Part shown: positions 49,003 through 58,368 of the stretch, piece after piece
Numbering within the stretch: the stretch's first letter is position 1
How the letters are laid out: each line of letters starts with the position of its first letter
DNA from: Lactobacillus sp. HBUAS51381
Lineage (GTDB): Bacteria; Bacillota; Bacilli; Lactobacillales; Lactobacillaceae
Reading direction: 5' to 3'
NCBI RefSeq assembly: GCF_012641095.1
Contig: NZ_JAAVSC010000012.1
Location: 1 to 64,000 of the forward strand
Length of the DNA stretch: 64,000 nucleotides
The notes under the pieces: generated by a model
What the model saw: only the letters and a program-made list of their open reading frames with translations
What the model was told of the DNA's origin: nothing
Database searches by the model: none
Position numbers and translations under genes: made by a program

Positions 49003-49938
49003 CTATTTGTTTTGTGAGTTTTGTTTAATTAGTCGATTCAGGTTCTCGTCGAAGACCTTGGTGGCATCGTAACCCATTGACCGTGCCCGGAAGTTCATGG
49101 CCGCCGCTTCAACGATAATCGCTAAGTTACGCCCAGTTCTAACCGGAATCGTAATCTTAGGAACGACCACGTCAAAGAATTTCTGCGATTCACTGTTGTT
49201 CCCCAACCGGTCGAAATGGTTATCGTCCTTCCACGCTTGGAGATGAACAATCAAATCAATATCGGTTTCGGCTCGGACGGCCCCGGCACCAAACAGGTTC
49301 ATGACATCAATGATCCCAATCCCCCGAATCTCCAGTAAATGACTCAGGATGGCCGGTGCTGCCCCAACCAGAGTTTGTTCGTCTTGTTGATAGACCTCAA
49401 CTCGGTCATCGGCAATCAACCGATGGCCCCGTTTGACCAATTCCAAAGCGGTTTCACTTTTACCCACACCGGAATCCCCGGTGATCATGACACCGACCCC
49501 GTAAATGTCGACTAGGACCCCGTGGACGGATTGACGTTCGGCCAGCTTACCTTCGAGGAAATTGGTCATGTTACTCAAGACCCGTGACGTCGTCAGCTTC
49601 GTTCCCAGAATCGGAATGCCGGCTTCCTCGGCCGACTGTTTCAGTTCCTCGGGGGGATCGAGCTGGGTAGAGATCACGAACGCCGGTGTCTCCGGTTGAC
49701 ACATCTTCCGCATCACATCGAGAATCTTTTCGTGGGTCATCCCCTTAGCAAAAGACGTTTCCGTAATTCCCAACAGTTGAATCCGTTTTGCTGGATAGTA
49801 GTTAAAGTACCCGGTTAATTCCAAACCGGGACGTGAAATATCACTCGTTGTAATCAGCCGATCTAAATGATCCTCACCGGAATAGACATCTAGCCGGTTC
49901 GCTTTCACAAGATCAGCCACTGTAACACTTTCTGGCAT
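49003..49938 (-). CDS. hprK: HPr kinase/phosphorylase
   Basis: HprK phosphorylates Ser46 of HPr, the key signal for carbon catabolite control in Firmicutes. The 311-residue protein has an N-terminal domain (about 1-130), the P-loop [24 protein letters not shown] and the family signature [25 protein letters not shown] lies before the ATG. First gene of a five-gene operon. Confidence 0.97.
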   Translation of the reverse strand: MPESVTVADLVKANRLDVYSGEDHLDRLITTSDISRPGLELTGYFNYYPAKRIQLLGITETSFAKGMTHEKILDVMRKMCQPETPAFVISTQLDPPEELKQSAEEAGIPILGTKLTTSRVLSNMTNFLEGKLAERQSVHGVLVDIYGVGVMITGDSGVGKSETALELVKRGHRLIADDRVEVYQQDEQTLVGAAPAILSHLLEIRGIGIIDVMNLFGAGAVRAETDIDLIVHLQAWKDDNHFDRLGNNSESQKFFDVVVPKITIPVRTGRNLAIIVEAAAMNFRARSMGYDATKVFDENLNRLIKQNSQNK

Positions 49939-49973
49939 AGGAGTTCCTCCTTATTGCATAGTGAACTACTTTA

Positions 49974-49982
49974 ATTTTAGCA
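49974..49982 (-). promoter_or_regulatory. Extended -10 promoter of the hprK operon
   Basis: TGCTAAAAT on the minus strand, about 36 bases before the hprK start. Confidence 0.6.
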
Positions 49983-50026
49983 CTTTACCGGAGTTACTCC
50001 TACCAAATTCATCCGTATCGGGTAAC

Positions 50027-50398
50027 TTAATTGTGGGCAAAATGATCGCTAATGATGGCATTGAAGAGCGACATGATCACAGCGACCATCATGGTGATCC
50101 AAAACGACGAAAAGGCAAAATTACTGCCCACAAACCAGGCCGTCAATTCCAACATAATGGCGTTAATCACAACACTAAACAGGCCCAGCGTGAGCACCGT
50201 AATCGGCAACGACAAGACGAACAGGATCGGCTTGACAACGGCATTAAGTAGCGCCAGAACAAAGCTGGCTAACAAGGCTATCCCGACACCGGAGACGTAG
50301 AAGGCATTCTGCAGACCACCAGCCATTGAACTTTGAAAAAAACCAGCCAATGCCAAGAAGATCACGGCATTGACTAGAATTCTGGTCCAAAAGCGCAT
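50027..50398 (-). CDS. YvlD-like (phage-holin-superfamily) membrane protein
   Basis: The 123-residue protein has four hydrophobic helices and the pattern LLNAVVKPILFVLSLPITVLTLGLFSVVINAIML, typical of the YvlD/'phage holin family IV' proteins. Despite that name it is not phage-linked. ATG 50398 follows AAGGA and lies one base after the pspC-like stop. Bacillus yvlD is also next to a PspC-like gene (yvlC) and responds to envelope stress. Confidence 0.85.
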   Translation of the reverse strand: MRFWTRILVNAVIFLALAGFFQSSMAGGLQNAFYVSGVGIALLASFVLALLNAVVKPILFVLSLPITVLTLGLFSVVINAIMLELTAWFVGSNFAFSSFWITMMVAVIMSLFNAIISDHFAHN

Positions 50399-50399
50399 A

Positions 50400-50738
50400 C
50401 TAATCACCGTCCTTGTGCGAATCCTTGACGTCCTGTTCCGTTACATCGTGGATGACTTTACGGCCACTATCTTTAGGTGCCGGACTGGCTCCCCGAAATA
50501 AATCCCTCAAACTGGGACCACTTCCCTCCGCACGATCTTCGAGCGGCATGAACGTGTATAAAATAACGTAAACGGCAAGTCCTAAGATGCCATGGGCAAA
50601 CGGCATCAGAACCGTAACCAAGACGTAAATCACCCGCAGCAAATTGGCGTTCCAGCCAAAGTGTTCAGCGATTCCGCCCAGGACACCGCCCACTAAACGG
50701 TTGGTGCGAGAACGAACAAAACGCTTTTTTTCTGCCAT
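50400..50738 (-). CDS. PspC-domain envelope stress protein
   Basis: The 112-residue protein has one PspC domain at the N-terminus (RSRTNRLVGGVLGGIAEHFG, then a hydrophobic helix) and a charged tail. Start at 50738 follows AAGGAG; the longer frame to 50813 is rejected. It forms a pair with the YvlD-like gene, a known envelope-stress module in Bacillus. Confidence 0.88.
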   Translation of the reverse strand: MAEKKRFVRSRTNRLVGGVLGGIAEHFGWNANLLRVIYVLVTVLMPFAHGILGLAVYVILYTFMPLEDRAEGSGPSLRDLFRGASPAPKDSGRKVIHDVTEQDVKDSHKDGD

Positions 50739-50797
50739 CAGCGGACACTCCTTTTCTTTAAAACCTGAAATTCCTTTTATGGCAAGAATAACGAAAG

Positions 50798-50827
50798 CGG
50801 CCACTGAAAGCAAGTTTCCAGTGGCCG
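50798..50827 (-). terminator. Terminator of the pst-phoU operon
   Basis: CGGCCACTGGAAA pairs with TTTCAGTGGCCG on the minus strand, with an outer AACCTGAA/TTCAGGTT pair (50762-50769 and 50840-50847). The T-tract is weak (CTTTCGTT). Confidence 0.75.
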
Positions 50828-50894
50828 TTCCGTTAAATCTTCAGGTTAGATTAAGTTTTTGGTCTAATCGCGGCTAATGCGGTTCCGCCGCGCG

Positions 50895-51572
50895 CTAGTT
50901 CGCGTTGTCGGCATTCGCCGGATTCAATTCCACAATCTGGCCGGACTTCAGGTAGACAATCCATTCACAAACGTTGGTCACATAATCGCCAATTCGACTG
51001 AGATCTTGGGCCACGTTAAGGTAAATCGATGCGCCGGTCTCAAACGCCGGGTCCAACCGCATCTGTTGATAACTATCGGCTCTAATCTGATGGTTCAGTT
51101 GATCCAGCTTGCGGTCAACCTCCGCCAGGACCCGTGCGGCCTGGTCATCTTTGTTGACGTAAGCGGCCAGAACCTCGCGAATCATCTGGGTCGTAATCTG
51201 ACTCATCTCACCAATCAACTGCTCCAGCACCGGAATCTTCTGCTTGCTGCCAAACTTGATGGCGGAGTGGGCGACGTTTCTAGCGTGATCCGCCGCGCGC
51301 TCCAGTTCTGAAACCGCCTTTAGAATGGTCACAATTTCTCGCAGATCCGTGGTTACGGGTTGATACAAGGCGATCATTTCAAAGGTTTTCTGCTCCAATG
51401 AAATTTCGCGTTGGTTAATCTCGTGATCGTGATCGATCAGTTTCTGCGCCGCCACGGCATCGCGGTTCATAAACGCATCCACTGCCTGTTGAACGACCTC
51501 GCTGACCAACATCCCCATTTCCGTGAAGTCTGCGTCCAGTTCCGCCAATTCGTCATCAAACAATCTACGCAT
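50895..51572 (-). CDS. phoU: Phosphate signalling protein PhoU
   Basis: PhoU links the Pst transporter to PhoR and restrains phosphate signalling. The 225-residue all-helical protein has two repeated three-helix halves with RSATDLREIV-type motifs (TTDLREIVTILKAVSELERAADHA in the first, DLSRIGDYVTNVCEW in the second). Last gene of pstS-C-A-B-B-phoU. Confidence 0.95.
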   Translation of the reverse strand: MRRLFDDELAELDADFTEMGMLVSEVVQQAVDAFMNRDAVAAQKLIDHDHEINQREISLEQKTFEMIALYQPVTTDLREIVTILKAVSELERAADHARNVAHSAIKFGSKQKIPVLEQLIGEMSQITTQMIREVLAAYVNKDDQAARVLAEVDRKLDQLNHQIRADSYQQMRLDPAFETGASIYLNVAQDLSRIGDYVTNVCEWIVYLKSGQIVELNPANADNAN

Positions 51573-51583
51573 AACTTGCCTCC

Positions 51584-52342
51584 TTAACCGAATCGACCGC
51601 TAATATAATCTTCCGTCTGCTTTTCAGCGGGATTCATAAAAATATTTTTAGTTTGGTCCACTTCCACCAACTCACCGTTCATGAAGAACGCGGTCCGATC
51701 CGCGATTCGTGACGCTTGTTGGAGATTATGGGTTACTGTAATAATCGTATAATCGTGGCGTAAATTCAAGAGGGTTGTTTCAATTTGACTACTTGAAACG
51801 GGATCCAAGGCGCTCGTGGGTTCATCCAACAGAATAATTTCAGGTGAAACGGCGAGTACCCGCGCAATGCAGACCCGTTGTTGTTGCCCACCGGACAAGG
51901 CCAGCGCGCTTTCGTGCAGATGATCCTTAACCTCATCCCAAACGGCCGCCTGACGCAAGGACTTTTCAACGACCGCATCCAGCTTTTCCTTATCCTTTTC
52001 TCCTGCGATCCGTAACCCGTAGATGACGTTATCGTAGATTGAAAATGGAAACGGATTGGGTTGCTGGAACACCATGCCAATTTCCTTACGAATCTGAACG
52101 GTGTCGGCGCTAGGCGCGTACAGGTCTTGCCCCTTGAACTTAATCGTCCCCGTAATGGTGACGTTAGGAATCAAGTCGTTCATCCGGTTTAACGTCCGCA
52201 AGTACGTGGACTTGCCACACCCGGATGGTCCAATCAGCGCCGTAATCCCCTTGGCATCAAAATTGAGGTTGATTCCCTTGAGGGCTTCCTTGTCTCCGTA
52301 ATACAAATGAAGATCCTTAGTGGTTAAAATTTCCTTACTCAT
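51584..52342 (-). CDS. pstB2: Phosphate ABC transporter ATPase, second copy
   Basis: The 252-residue ABC ATPase has Walker [25 protein letters not shown], Walker [14 protein letters not shown] and the switch histidine in TVTHNLQQA. It follows pstB1, a tandem duplication typical of Firmicutes pst operons. Confidence 0.94.
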   Translation of the reverse strand: MSKEILTTKDLHLYYGDKEALKGINLNFDAKGITALIGPSGCGKSTYLRTLNRMNDLIPNVTITGTIKFKGQDLYAPSADTVQIRKEIGMVFQQPNPFPFSIYDNVIYGLRIAGEKDKEKLDAVVEKSLRQAAVWDEVKDHLHESALALSGGQQQRVCIARVLAVSPEIILLDEPTSALDPVSSSQIETTLLNLRHDYTIITVTHNLQQASRIADRTAFFMNGELVEVDQTKNIFMNPAEKQTEDYISGRFG

Positions 52343-52360
52343 TATCCATTCTCCTCCTCG

Positions 52361-53185
52361 TTAACCGAAGTTCCCCGAAACGTAATCGCTCGTCACTTGA
52401 ACCTGCGGATTGGTGAAAATATGGCTCGTCGTATCATATTCCAATACGCGCCCCTGATTGAAAAATGCCGTATATTCACTAATCCGCCCGGCCTGTTGCA
52501 TGTTGTGGGTCACGATAATAATGCTGTAGTGCTGCTTAAGTTCTAACAATGTATCCTCTAACTGACTGGTTGACACCGGGTCCAGCGCACTGGCCGGTTC
52601 ATCCAACAACAGAATATCCGGCTTCACCGCGATGGCCCTGGCGATGCACAGCCGTTGGGCCTGCCCGCCTGAGAGGGCCAGTGCACTCTTATTCAGATCG
52701 TCTTTGACCTGATTCCACAGGGCCGCCTGCTTCAATGAGGTCTCCACAATTTCATCGAGCGCATGTTTATCGGTCACGCCCCGTAACCGCAAGGCAAAGG
52801 CGATATTGTCGTAAATGGACTTGGCGAAGGGATTGGGCCGCTGAAAGACCATCCCCACCCGTCGTCGCATCTCGTAGACGTCAATGTCCGGTTGGTTAAT
52901 ATCGACGCCCCGGTACATGATTCGTCCCGTCACCGTGGCAATCCGGTCGTTCATCCGGTTAAGGGACCGCAGAAAGGTCGATTTACCCGAACCGGATGGC
53001 CCAATCAACGCCGTAATCTGATTACTCGCGAACCGCAAGTCACCTTCGGCAATCGCCTCTTTCTTACCATAATAAACGTGGAGATCCTCGGTAGAGAGGA
53101 TCGTGGGGTGCTGGGGGTCGGCCGGTTGCACCACATGCCGATCCAGCATCTCCGTATTTTGGGTAATATCATTGCTTAAAAACAT
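52361..53185 (-). CDS. pstB1: Phosphate ABC transporter ATPase, first copy
   Basis: The 274-residue ABC ATPase has Walker [24 protein letters not shown], Walker [14 protein letters not shown] and [11 protein letters not shown]. It carries about 25 extra N-terminal residues compared with pstB2. With pstB2 it may form hetero- or homodimers. Confidence 0.94.
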   Translation of the reverse strand: MFLSNDITQNTEMLDRHVVQPADPQHPTILSTEDLHVYYGKKEAIAEGDLRFASNQITALIGPSGSGKSTFLRSLNRMNDRIATVTGRIMYRGVDINQPDIDVYEMRRRVGMVFQRPNPFAKSIYDNIAFALRLRGVTDKHALDEIVETSLKQAALWNQVKDDLNKSALALSGGQAQRLCIARAIAVKPDILLLDEPASALDPVSTSQLEDTLLELKQHYSIIIVTHNMQQAGRISEYTAFFNQGRVLEYDTTSHIFTNPQVQVTSDYVSGNFG

Positions 53186-53197
53186 GCGCGACCTCCT

Positions 53198-54085
53198 CTA
53201 TGCGGACGTTAACCGCTTGTACAGGCGTTTGCCCAAGTAACGTGCGGCAAAGTTAAATAACAGAATAGCCAGGACCAAGACGGCCGAAGACCCCGACGAG
53301 ATGGCCTTAGCATCCGGCATGATCCCTTCCGAATTAATCTTCCAAATGTGAACGGCCAGAGTTTCGGCCGGCCGCATCGGATTCAGTGGACTGGAAATAT
53401 TGAAGGGATTCCAATCCGTAAAGTCCAGTGCCGGTGCACTTTGCCCCGCCGTGTAAATCAGGGCGGCCGCCTCACCGAAGACCCGACCGGCACTCAGAAT
53501 CACCCCCGTCAGGATGCTCGGGACCGCGGCCGGGAGGATCACCCGCGTGACCGTTTCCCAGCGAGAAAGTCCCAGCGCCAGTCCCCCCTCGCGTTGTGTG
53601 GTATCAATCGTCCGCAAGGAGTCTTCAATGCTCCGCGTCAGTAAGGGCAGGTTGAAGAACGTCAGGGCAAACGCCCCCGAGAGAATCGAGAAGCCCAGGT
53701 TCAGTTTGACCACAAAGAACAGGAAGCCAAACAGCCCCACCACCACGGAAGGCAGTGAACTCAAGATTTCAATCGCCGTTCGAATCGTGGTCGTCACCCA
53801 GTTATCCTTGGCATACTCGTAAAGGTAAATCGCCGCCCCCAAGGCAATGGGAAACGAGATCAGCATTGCCAGAATCAAGAGATAAAATGAGTTATACAAC
53901 TGAATACCAACCCCGCCACCTTTGAGAAAGGCCTTGGCAGGGGCCGTCAGGAAATGCCAGCTCAGCTGCGGCAGTCCGCTAATCAGAATATAGCCTAAGA
54001 GCGCCATTAAGATCAAAACGACCAACCCGGCAACGCCATACAACGTGCCAATCGCAATTTTATTTTGTGTTTTTGGATTTATCAC
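53198..54085 (-). CDS. pstA: Phosphate ABC transporter permease PstA
   Basis: The 295-residue permease has six helices and the EAA-type loop GLSRWETVTRVILPAAVPSILTG. The start is GTG at 54085, which overlaps the pstC stop by one base; no strong ribosome site is present, so translation is probably coupled. Confidence 0.95.
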   Translation of the reverse strand: MINPKTQNKIAIGTLYGVAGLVVLILMALLGYILISGLPQLSWHFLTAPAKAFLKGGGVGIQLYNSFYLLILAMLISFPIALGAAIYLYEYAKDNWVTTTIRTAIEILSSLPSVVVGLFGFLFFVVKLNLGFSILSGAFALTFFNLPLLTRSIEDSLRTIDTTQREGGLALGLSRWETVTRVILPAAVPSILTGVILSAGRVFGEAAALIYTAGQSAPALDFTDWNPFNISSPLNPMRPAETLAVHIWKINSEGIMPDAKAISSGSSAVLVLAILLFNFAARYLGKRLYKRLTSA

Positions 54086-55014
54086 TATTGGAGACGCCCC
54101 TTTCGACCAATCAAGCGAATGATCAGGTTAAAGACTAATGACATGAGGAGCAGAACGAGGGCTAATGACCACAACGCATTGTTCTGTAGTGACCCCATGA
54201 CGGTGTTCCCAATCCCCGTTGTCAAAACGGAGGTCAGCGTTGACGCTGGATCGACCAAACTCCCCGGCATCAATGCCGCATTCCCAATCACCATTTGAAC
54301 GGCCAGGGCCTCACCAAAGGCTCGCGCCATCCCGAAGACCACGGCCGTCATCATTCCCGGTGTCGCCGCCCGCAAGACCACCTTATAAATGGTCTGCCAT
54401 TGCGTGGCGCCCAACGCCAGTGAGGCTTCTCGATAGTAACGGGGAACCGAGCGTAAAGCGTCCACGCTCATCGAGGTTACTGTGGGCAAGATCATGACGA
54501 AGAGCACGCAGGTCCCGGAAAGAATCCCGAAACCACTCCCACCAAAGACGGCTCGCGTTACGGGAACCACCACGGATAAGCCGATGAACCCGTACACCAC
54601 CGAGGGAATCCCCACTAGTAATTCTGTGACCGGCTGTAAAATCTTTGCGCCTTTATTCGGCGAAATCTCGTTCATGAAGACCGCCGTTCCAATCGCAAAC
54701 GGTGTCGCCACAATGGCCGATAAGATTGTAATCAGAAATGAGCCCACAATCATCGGTAGGGCGCCAACTTCCGGCTTACCGTGCGCATCCGTTACCCCGG
54801 GATTCCAGCTCTTACCCGACAGGAAATCCCAGAGGCTCACGTGATTACTAAAGAACGTAGCCAGACCTTTGGAGGCCACGAAACCAATGATGGCAACCAC
54901 TACGGCCACAATTAAAAGCAGCGCAGAGAAACTAACCACTTTCCCCCAAATTTCTAATTTGGCGGCCTTGGAATGGCGCTTCAGCTGTTGTTCCAGTTGT
55001 TCTGTGGATTTCAT
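54085..55014 (-). CDS. pstC: Phosphate ABC transporter permease PstC
   Basis: The 309-residue permease has an amphipathic N-terminus, six helices and the EAA-type loop ALGATQWQTIYKVVLRAATPGM. ATG 55014 overlaps the pstS stop by one base, and GTG one codon upstream is the alternative; GGAGGG serves both. Confidence 0.95.
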   Translation of the reverse strand: MKSTEQLEQQLKRHSKAAKLEIWGKVVSFSALLLIVAVVVAIIGFVASKGLATFFSNHVSLWDFLSGKSWNPGVTDAHGKPEVGALPMIVGSFLITILSAIVATPFAIGTAVFMNEISPNKGAKILQPVTELLVGIPSVVYGFIGLSVVVPVTRAVFGGSGFGILSGTCVLFVMILPTVTSMSVDALRSVPRYYREASLALGATQWQTIYKVVLRAATPGMMTAVVFGMARAFGEALAVQMVIGNAALMPGSLVDPASTLTSVLTTGIGNTVMGSLQNNALWSLALVLLLMSLVFNLIIRLIGRKGRLQ

Positions 55015-55898
55015 CACTTGGCGCCCTCCAATTTCGTAATTTGACCGTCAACGTCACGGCTAACTTTCATTTGATCCGGTGACAGGTACCCCAATTGCCG
55101 GACTAGAGACTTTTGAACGGCCGCTGACTGCACGTACCGAATAAAGTTCTTGGTTAAGCCCGTCGGTTGTCCTTTGGTGTACAGGTGCTCGTAGGACCAA
55201 ATCTTCCAGTCATTCGTAATCACGTTAGCTTCCGTTGGTGCCACCCCATTTAGCGTGATGGCTTGAACGGTCTTGTCCACGTAGGAGAAAGCCACGTAGC
55301 TAATCGCGCCCGGTGTGGTGGCCACAATTTGGCGAACCATTCCCGATGAATCTTGTTCCTGAGCGGTCTTGGATTGATGCCCCGCTAAGCCAAATTGCTC
55401 AAACGTTGCCCGGGTCCCGCTCCCTTGTGCCCGGTTGACTAAAACGATGGGAACATTCTTCCCCCCAACTTCGCGCCAGTTCGTCACCTTACCCGTAAAG
55501 ACTTGAATGAGTTGTGCGGTCGTTAAATGGTTGACCCCTGCCTTTTTATTCACGACTGGTGTGATGCCCACCACGGCGACACGGTGGTCAACCAATTGTT
55601 GGGCTCTGATGCCCTTTTGCTCACCGGCAAAAAGGTCTGAATTTCCAATTTGAACGGCGCCTTCTTGAATCTGGCTAAGCCCCGTCCCGGTTCCGCCACC
55701 TTGAACGTTGATAAACGTGCCTAGGTGTTCACCCGTATACTGCTCACCGGCTGCTTCCACCAAGGGTTGCAAGGCCGTTGATCCAACTGCCGTAATGGAT
55801 TCGCCCGCGTGGCTAACCTCACGCGTTTGATAGGCAAAGAGACCTAGACCTACGACAAGTAGTAAGCCCAATCCTTGCCACCAGCGTTTCTTCGACAT
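55014..55898 (-). CDS. pstS: Phosphate-binding protein PstS
   Basis: PstS captures phosphate outside the membrane and feeds PstCA. The 294-residue protein has a hydrophobic N-terminal segment (about 8-25) and the PBP-like motifs TAVGSTALQPLVEAAG, GGGTGTGLSQIQEG, and NRAQGSGTRATFEQF (phosphate-binding Ser, Arg, Thr). No lipobox cysteine follows the hydrophobic segment, so it is probably held by an uncleaved anchor rather than lipid. Start at 55898 follows GGAGGT. Confidence 0.95.
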   Translation of the reverse strand: MSKKRWWQGLGLLLVVGLGLFAYQTREVSHAGESITAVGSTALQPLVEAAGEQYTGEHLGTFINVQGGGTGTGLSQIQEGAVQIGNSDLFAGEQKGIRAQQLVDHRVAVVGITPVVNKKAGVNHLTTAQLIQVFTGKVTNWREVGGKNVPIVLVNRAQGSGTRATFEQFGLAGHQSKTAQEQDSSGMVRQIVATTPGAISYVAFSYVDKTVQAITLNGVAPTEANVITNDWKIWSYEHLYTKGQPTGLTKNFIRYVQSAAVQKSLVRQLGYLSPDQMKVSRDVDGQITKLEGAK

Positions 55899-55947
55899 AC
55901 CGCTACCTCCTATCGGCACACGCTACTGCGCGACCTTTTCAAAAATA

Positions 55948-56001
55948 AGTATACCGAATCAATGTAAATGTCCTGTAGGCGTATTGTAAAGGTTGTGTAA
56001 A
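55948..56001 (-). promoter_or_regulatory. PhoP box array and promoter of the pst operon
   Basis: On the minus strand TTTACA (55996-56001), TTTACA (55985-55990), CCTACA (55974-55979) and TTTACA (55963-55968) start exactly 11 bases apart, the spacing of Firmicutes PhoP-binding direct repeats. TATACT (55948-55953) lies nine bases after the last repeat as -10; the -35 is poor, which suits an activated promoter. Confidence 0.85.
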
Positions 56002-56133
56002 TGTTACCCGACCTCGATAACTTTTTCGTGAAAACAGTCGTGTTACAGGTTAATCGACGGCCGATCGATCAGGGGGCTGACCTGCTTCTTTAGCCGACAA
56101 ACCTCTTGCTAAGCGCTGGGCAGTTGCGTCTGC
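56002..56133. other. Intergenic stretch between pst promoter and phoR terminator
   Basis: No gene, repeat or further regulatory motif was recognised. Confidence 0.4.
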
Positions 56134-56177
56134 AAAAAAATAGCGGGCCCCCACCACATCTAAGGTGAGAGTCCGCC
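56134..56177 (-). terminator. Terminator of the PDZ-phoPR operon
   Basis: GCGGACTCTCACC pairs with GGTGGGGGCCCGC on the minus strand (with wobble pairs), followed by a seven-T run after one A. Confidence 0.88.
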
Positions 56178-56204
56178 ATTCTTATCATATGAAAGTTTAC
56201 AATA

Positions 56205-56298
56205 CGCTCCAGTCCCAGCTGGTAAGGCTTATCGCCATTAAATTAGTCATCAACGACCACCTGCGGCTGCCAGAGATTCCGGCGCTGTGGGGACCGCG
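56205..56298 (-). repeat. Dispersed repeat, family 2, copy C
   Basis: Read on the minus strand, this is nearly identical to 11967-12060 on the plus strand, with a few substitutions and one missing base. It lies 13 bases behind the phoR stop and before the operon terminator, so it is part of the phoPR 3' untranslated region. Confidence 0.85.
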
Positions 56299-56310
56299 TG
56301 AGGCTTCCGA

Positions 56311-57660
56311 TTAATTTGGTGCGTTCACCGGAAACGTCATCGTCACCGTCGTCCCTTTATCCAGCTGACTCTGCAAATCAATCTTGCCGTTAAGCGACTG
56401 GACCAGTTCCCGAACGATGGCGAGGCCCAGGCCACTTCCGCTGACCCGCTGATTGGAGTGTGAGACTTCCGCCCTGTAAAAACGCTCAAAGACGCGTAAT
56501 TGGTCCTGCGCCGAAATCCCCACGCCGGTGTCCGCAATCCGTAGGGCCCAGGTCTTGCCGGTCACCGTCGCCGATAACGTGACCTTGCCGTTGGGCCGAT
56601 TGTATTTAATCGCATTACCTAAGACGTTCTTTAAAATCTGATCAAACTTGTGCTGATCGGTGGCTGCCACCAGGTCGGGCGCCACGTCATTAATCAGTGT
56701 GACCTGATTAACTGCTGCCAGTGGCTTCAATAGTGAAACCTGCATCTCAATCTGTTTGCCCACCGGCACCTCCGCCAGTTCGACCGCATTTCCGGACTCC
56801 AAATGAGAAATGGTCAACACATCGTTGATCAATTCCACCAGGCGTTTACTCTGCTGATCGATAATTTCCAAGAACTCCGTCAACTTCTCCGGATCATCCT
56901 TGGCCCCCGCTAGTAGCGTCTGAGCGAAGCCAGAAATTGCCGTCACCGGTGTCTTTAATTCGTGGGACGCATTGGACACGAAGTCCACCTGCATCTGCTC
57001 AACCGCATAGACTTCCGTGACATCATACAACAAGACCAAGACCTGAAAATAATCCTGCGACGTTTCCGTATAAATGGCCTGTGCATCAACCGTTCGTTCA
57101 TTCGGTGTCCCCGGTAGCTTCAACACCCGGTGCTGGGTGGTCGCTTCACTCAAGGCCGAATTGATGAGACTGGCCAATTCGAATTGCCGAACATCCTGGG
57201 TAAAGGGGTGCCGCCGCGGTGAAATTTGGTGCTGTAAGAATTGTTCCATCGCCGGGTTGGCCAGCTCCACTTTCCGATAACGGTCAATCACCATCACCCC
57301 AATGGGCAGGTAATCCAGTAGGGTTGCAAACTCCTGGTTCTGGCCCGCCATCCGCCGCTGTACCTTCCGCTGATGGGTCTGGAGATAATTAATCTGTAAG
57401 GCCAACTGATAAAAGGGATCGTGAGGAGACAAGAGCACATGTGCTGGCGTCTCGGAATGGCGAATTCCCTCGACCTTTTTGGTAAGAATGTTGATCCGTC
57501 GATCCCCCCAGCGCAACAGAATCCGCACGCCTGCCGTCTCAATTAACGCAAACGACCAGCTCAAGATAATGGCGATTCCTAATTGCGCTGGTCGGATCAT
57601 CCAGACCAGTACTGTGTTGGCTACACCAATCGTTAACCACACCACTAACAGACGTTTCAT
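56311..57660 (-). CDS. phoR: Phosphate-responsive sensor histidine kinase
   Basis: The 449-residue kinase has two N-terminal helices (about 1-45), a PAS-like region (about 85-200), the H-box FVSNASHELKTPVTAISGF with the phospho-accepting histidine, N-box NVLGNAIKYN, and GVGISAQDQ and GSGLGLAIVREL ATP loops. The extracytoplasmic loop is nearly absent, so it probably senses Pst/PhoU state rather than free phosphate. It overlaps phoP by four bases. Confidence 0.93.
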   Translation of the reverse strand: MKRLLVVWLTIGVANTVLVWMIRPAQLGIAIILSWSFALIETAGVRILLRWGDRRINILTKKVEGIRHSETPAHVLLSPHDPFYQLALQINYLQTHQRKVQRRMAGQNQEFATLLDYLPIGVMVIDRYRKVELANPAMEQFLQHQISPRRHPFTQDVRQFELASLINSALSEATTQHRVLKLPGTPNERTVDAQAIYTETSQDYFQVLVLLYDVTEVYAVEQMQVDFVSNASHELKTPVTAISGFAQTLLAGAKDDPEKLTEFLEIIDQQSKRLVELINDVLTISHLESGNAVELAEVPVGKQIEMQVSLLKPLAAVNQVTLINDVAPDLVAATDQHKFDQILKNVLGNAIKYNRPNGKVTLSATVTGKTWALRIADTGVGISAQDQLRVFERFYRAEVSHSNQRVSGSGLGLAIVRELVQSLNGKIDLQSQLDKGTTVTMTFPVNAPN

Positions 57661-58364
57661 GACTGGGCCTCAAACGTGTAGCCAAAGCCCCGCACCGTCT
57701 TAAGGAGCTTGGGATGTTTGGGATCAATTTCAATTTTTTCACGGAGATGCGACACGTGAATATCGACCATCCTGGTCTGACCACTGTAGTCAAAGCCCCA
57801 TACGCCCTCAAGCAATTGTTCACGACTCCACACCTTGCCGGGACGCTTGGCAAAGAACAAGAGCAGCTCAAATTCTTTCGGCGTCAACTCGATGGTCTGG
57901 TTGCCACGTTTAACTTGGAACTTATCCTGATCAATCGTCAAATCGGCGACGTGTAGGAGGCTAGCCGGCGCCTTGGTCGGCTTTTCTTCCGAATCGTCCT
58001 CATGGTAACGCCGCATCACGGCCTTCATCCGCGCAATCACTTCACGGGGACTGAAGGGCTTGGTAATATAATCGTCTGCGCCGAGTTCTAGACCAAAGAC
58101 GGTATCAAACTCGCTGGTTTTCGCCGTAATCATGATGATGGGCGTGCTAATCTTTTCTTGCCGCAACCGTTTGGTCACTTCAACCCCATCTAATTTCGGC
58201 AGCATTAAATCTAATAAAATCACATCAAACTTTTCATGCAGTGCCAAATTCAACGCCTGCTCACCATCAATCGCGGTCACAACCTGATAGTCCGCTTGCT
58301 CCAGGTTGTACTGCAATAAGGTTACGATTGCCGGTTCGTCATCAACGACTAGGACTCTACTCAT
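57657..58364 (-). CDS. phoP: Phosphate-responsive response regulator
   Basis: The 235-residue OmpR-type regulator has a receiver domain (VVDDEPAIVTLL, phospho-accepting Asp in DVILLDLMLPKLDG, Lys in DYITKPFSPRE) and a winged-helix effector (LTPKEFELLLFFAKRPGKVWSREQL, DIHVSHLREKIE). Start at 58364 follows GGAGGG. Binding sites fitting a PhoP repeat lie before pstS. Confidence 0.95.
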   Translation of the reverse strand: MSRVLVVDDEPAIVTLLQYNLEQADYQVVTAIDGEQALNLALHEKFDVILLDLMLPKLDGVEVTKRLRQEKISTPIIMITAKTSEFDTVFGLELGADDYITKPFSPREVIARMKAVMRRYHEDDSEEKPTKAPASLLHVADLTIDQDKFQVKRGNQTIELTPKEFELLLFFAKRPGKVWSREQLLEGVWGFDYSGQTRMVDIHVSHLREKIEIDPKHPKLLKTVRGFGYTFEAQS

Positions 58365-58368
58365 GGGT

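Noticed and set aside
50027-50398. Phage holin and therefore a prophage remnant
   Set aside because: The family name is misleading; no other phage gene is near and the PspC neighbour marks an envelope-stress pair.
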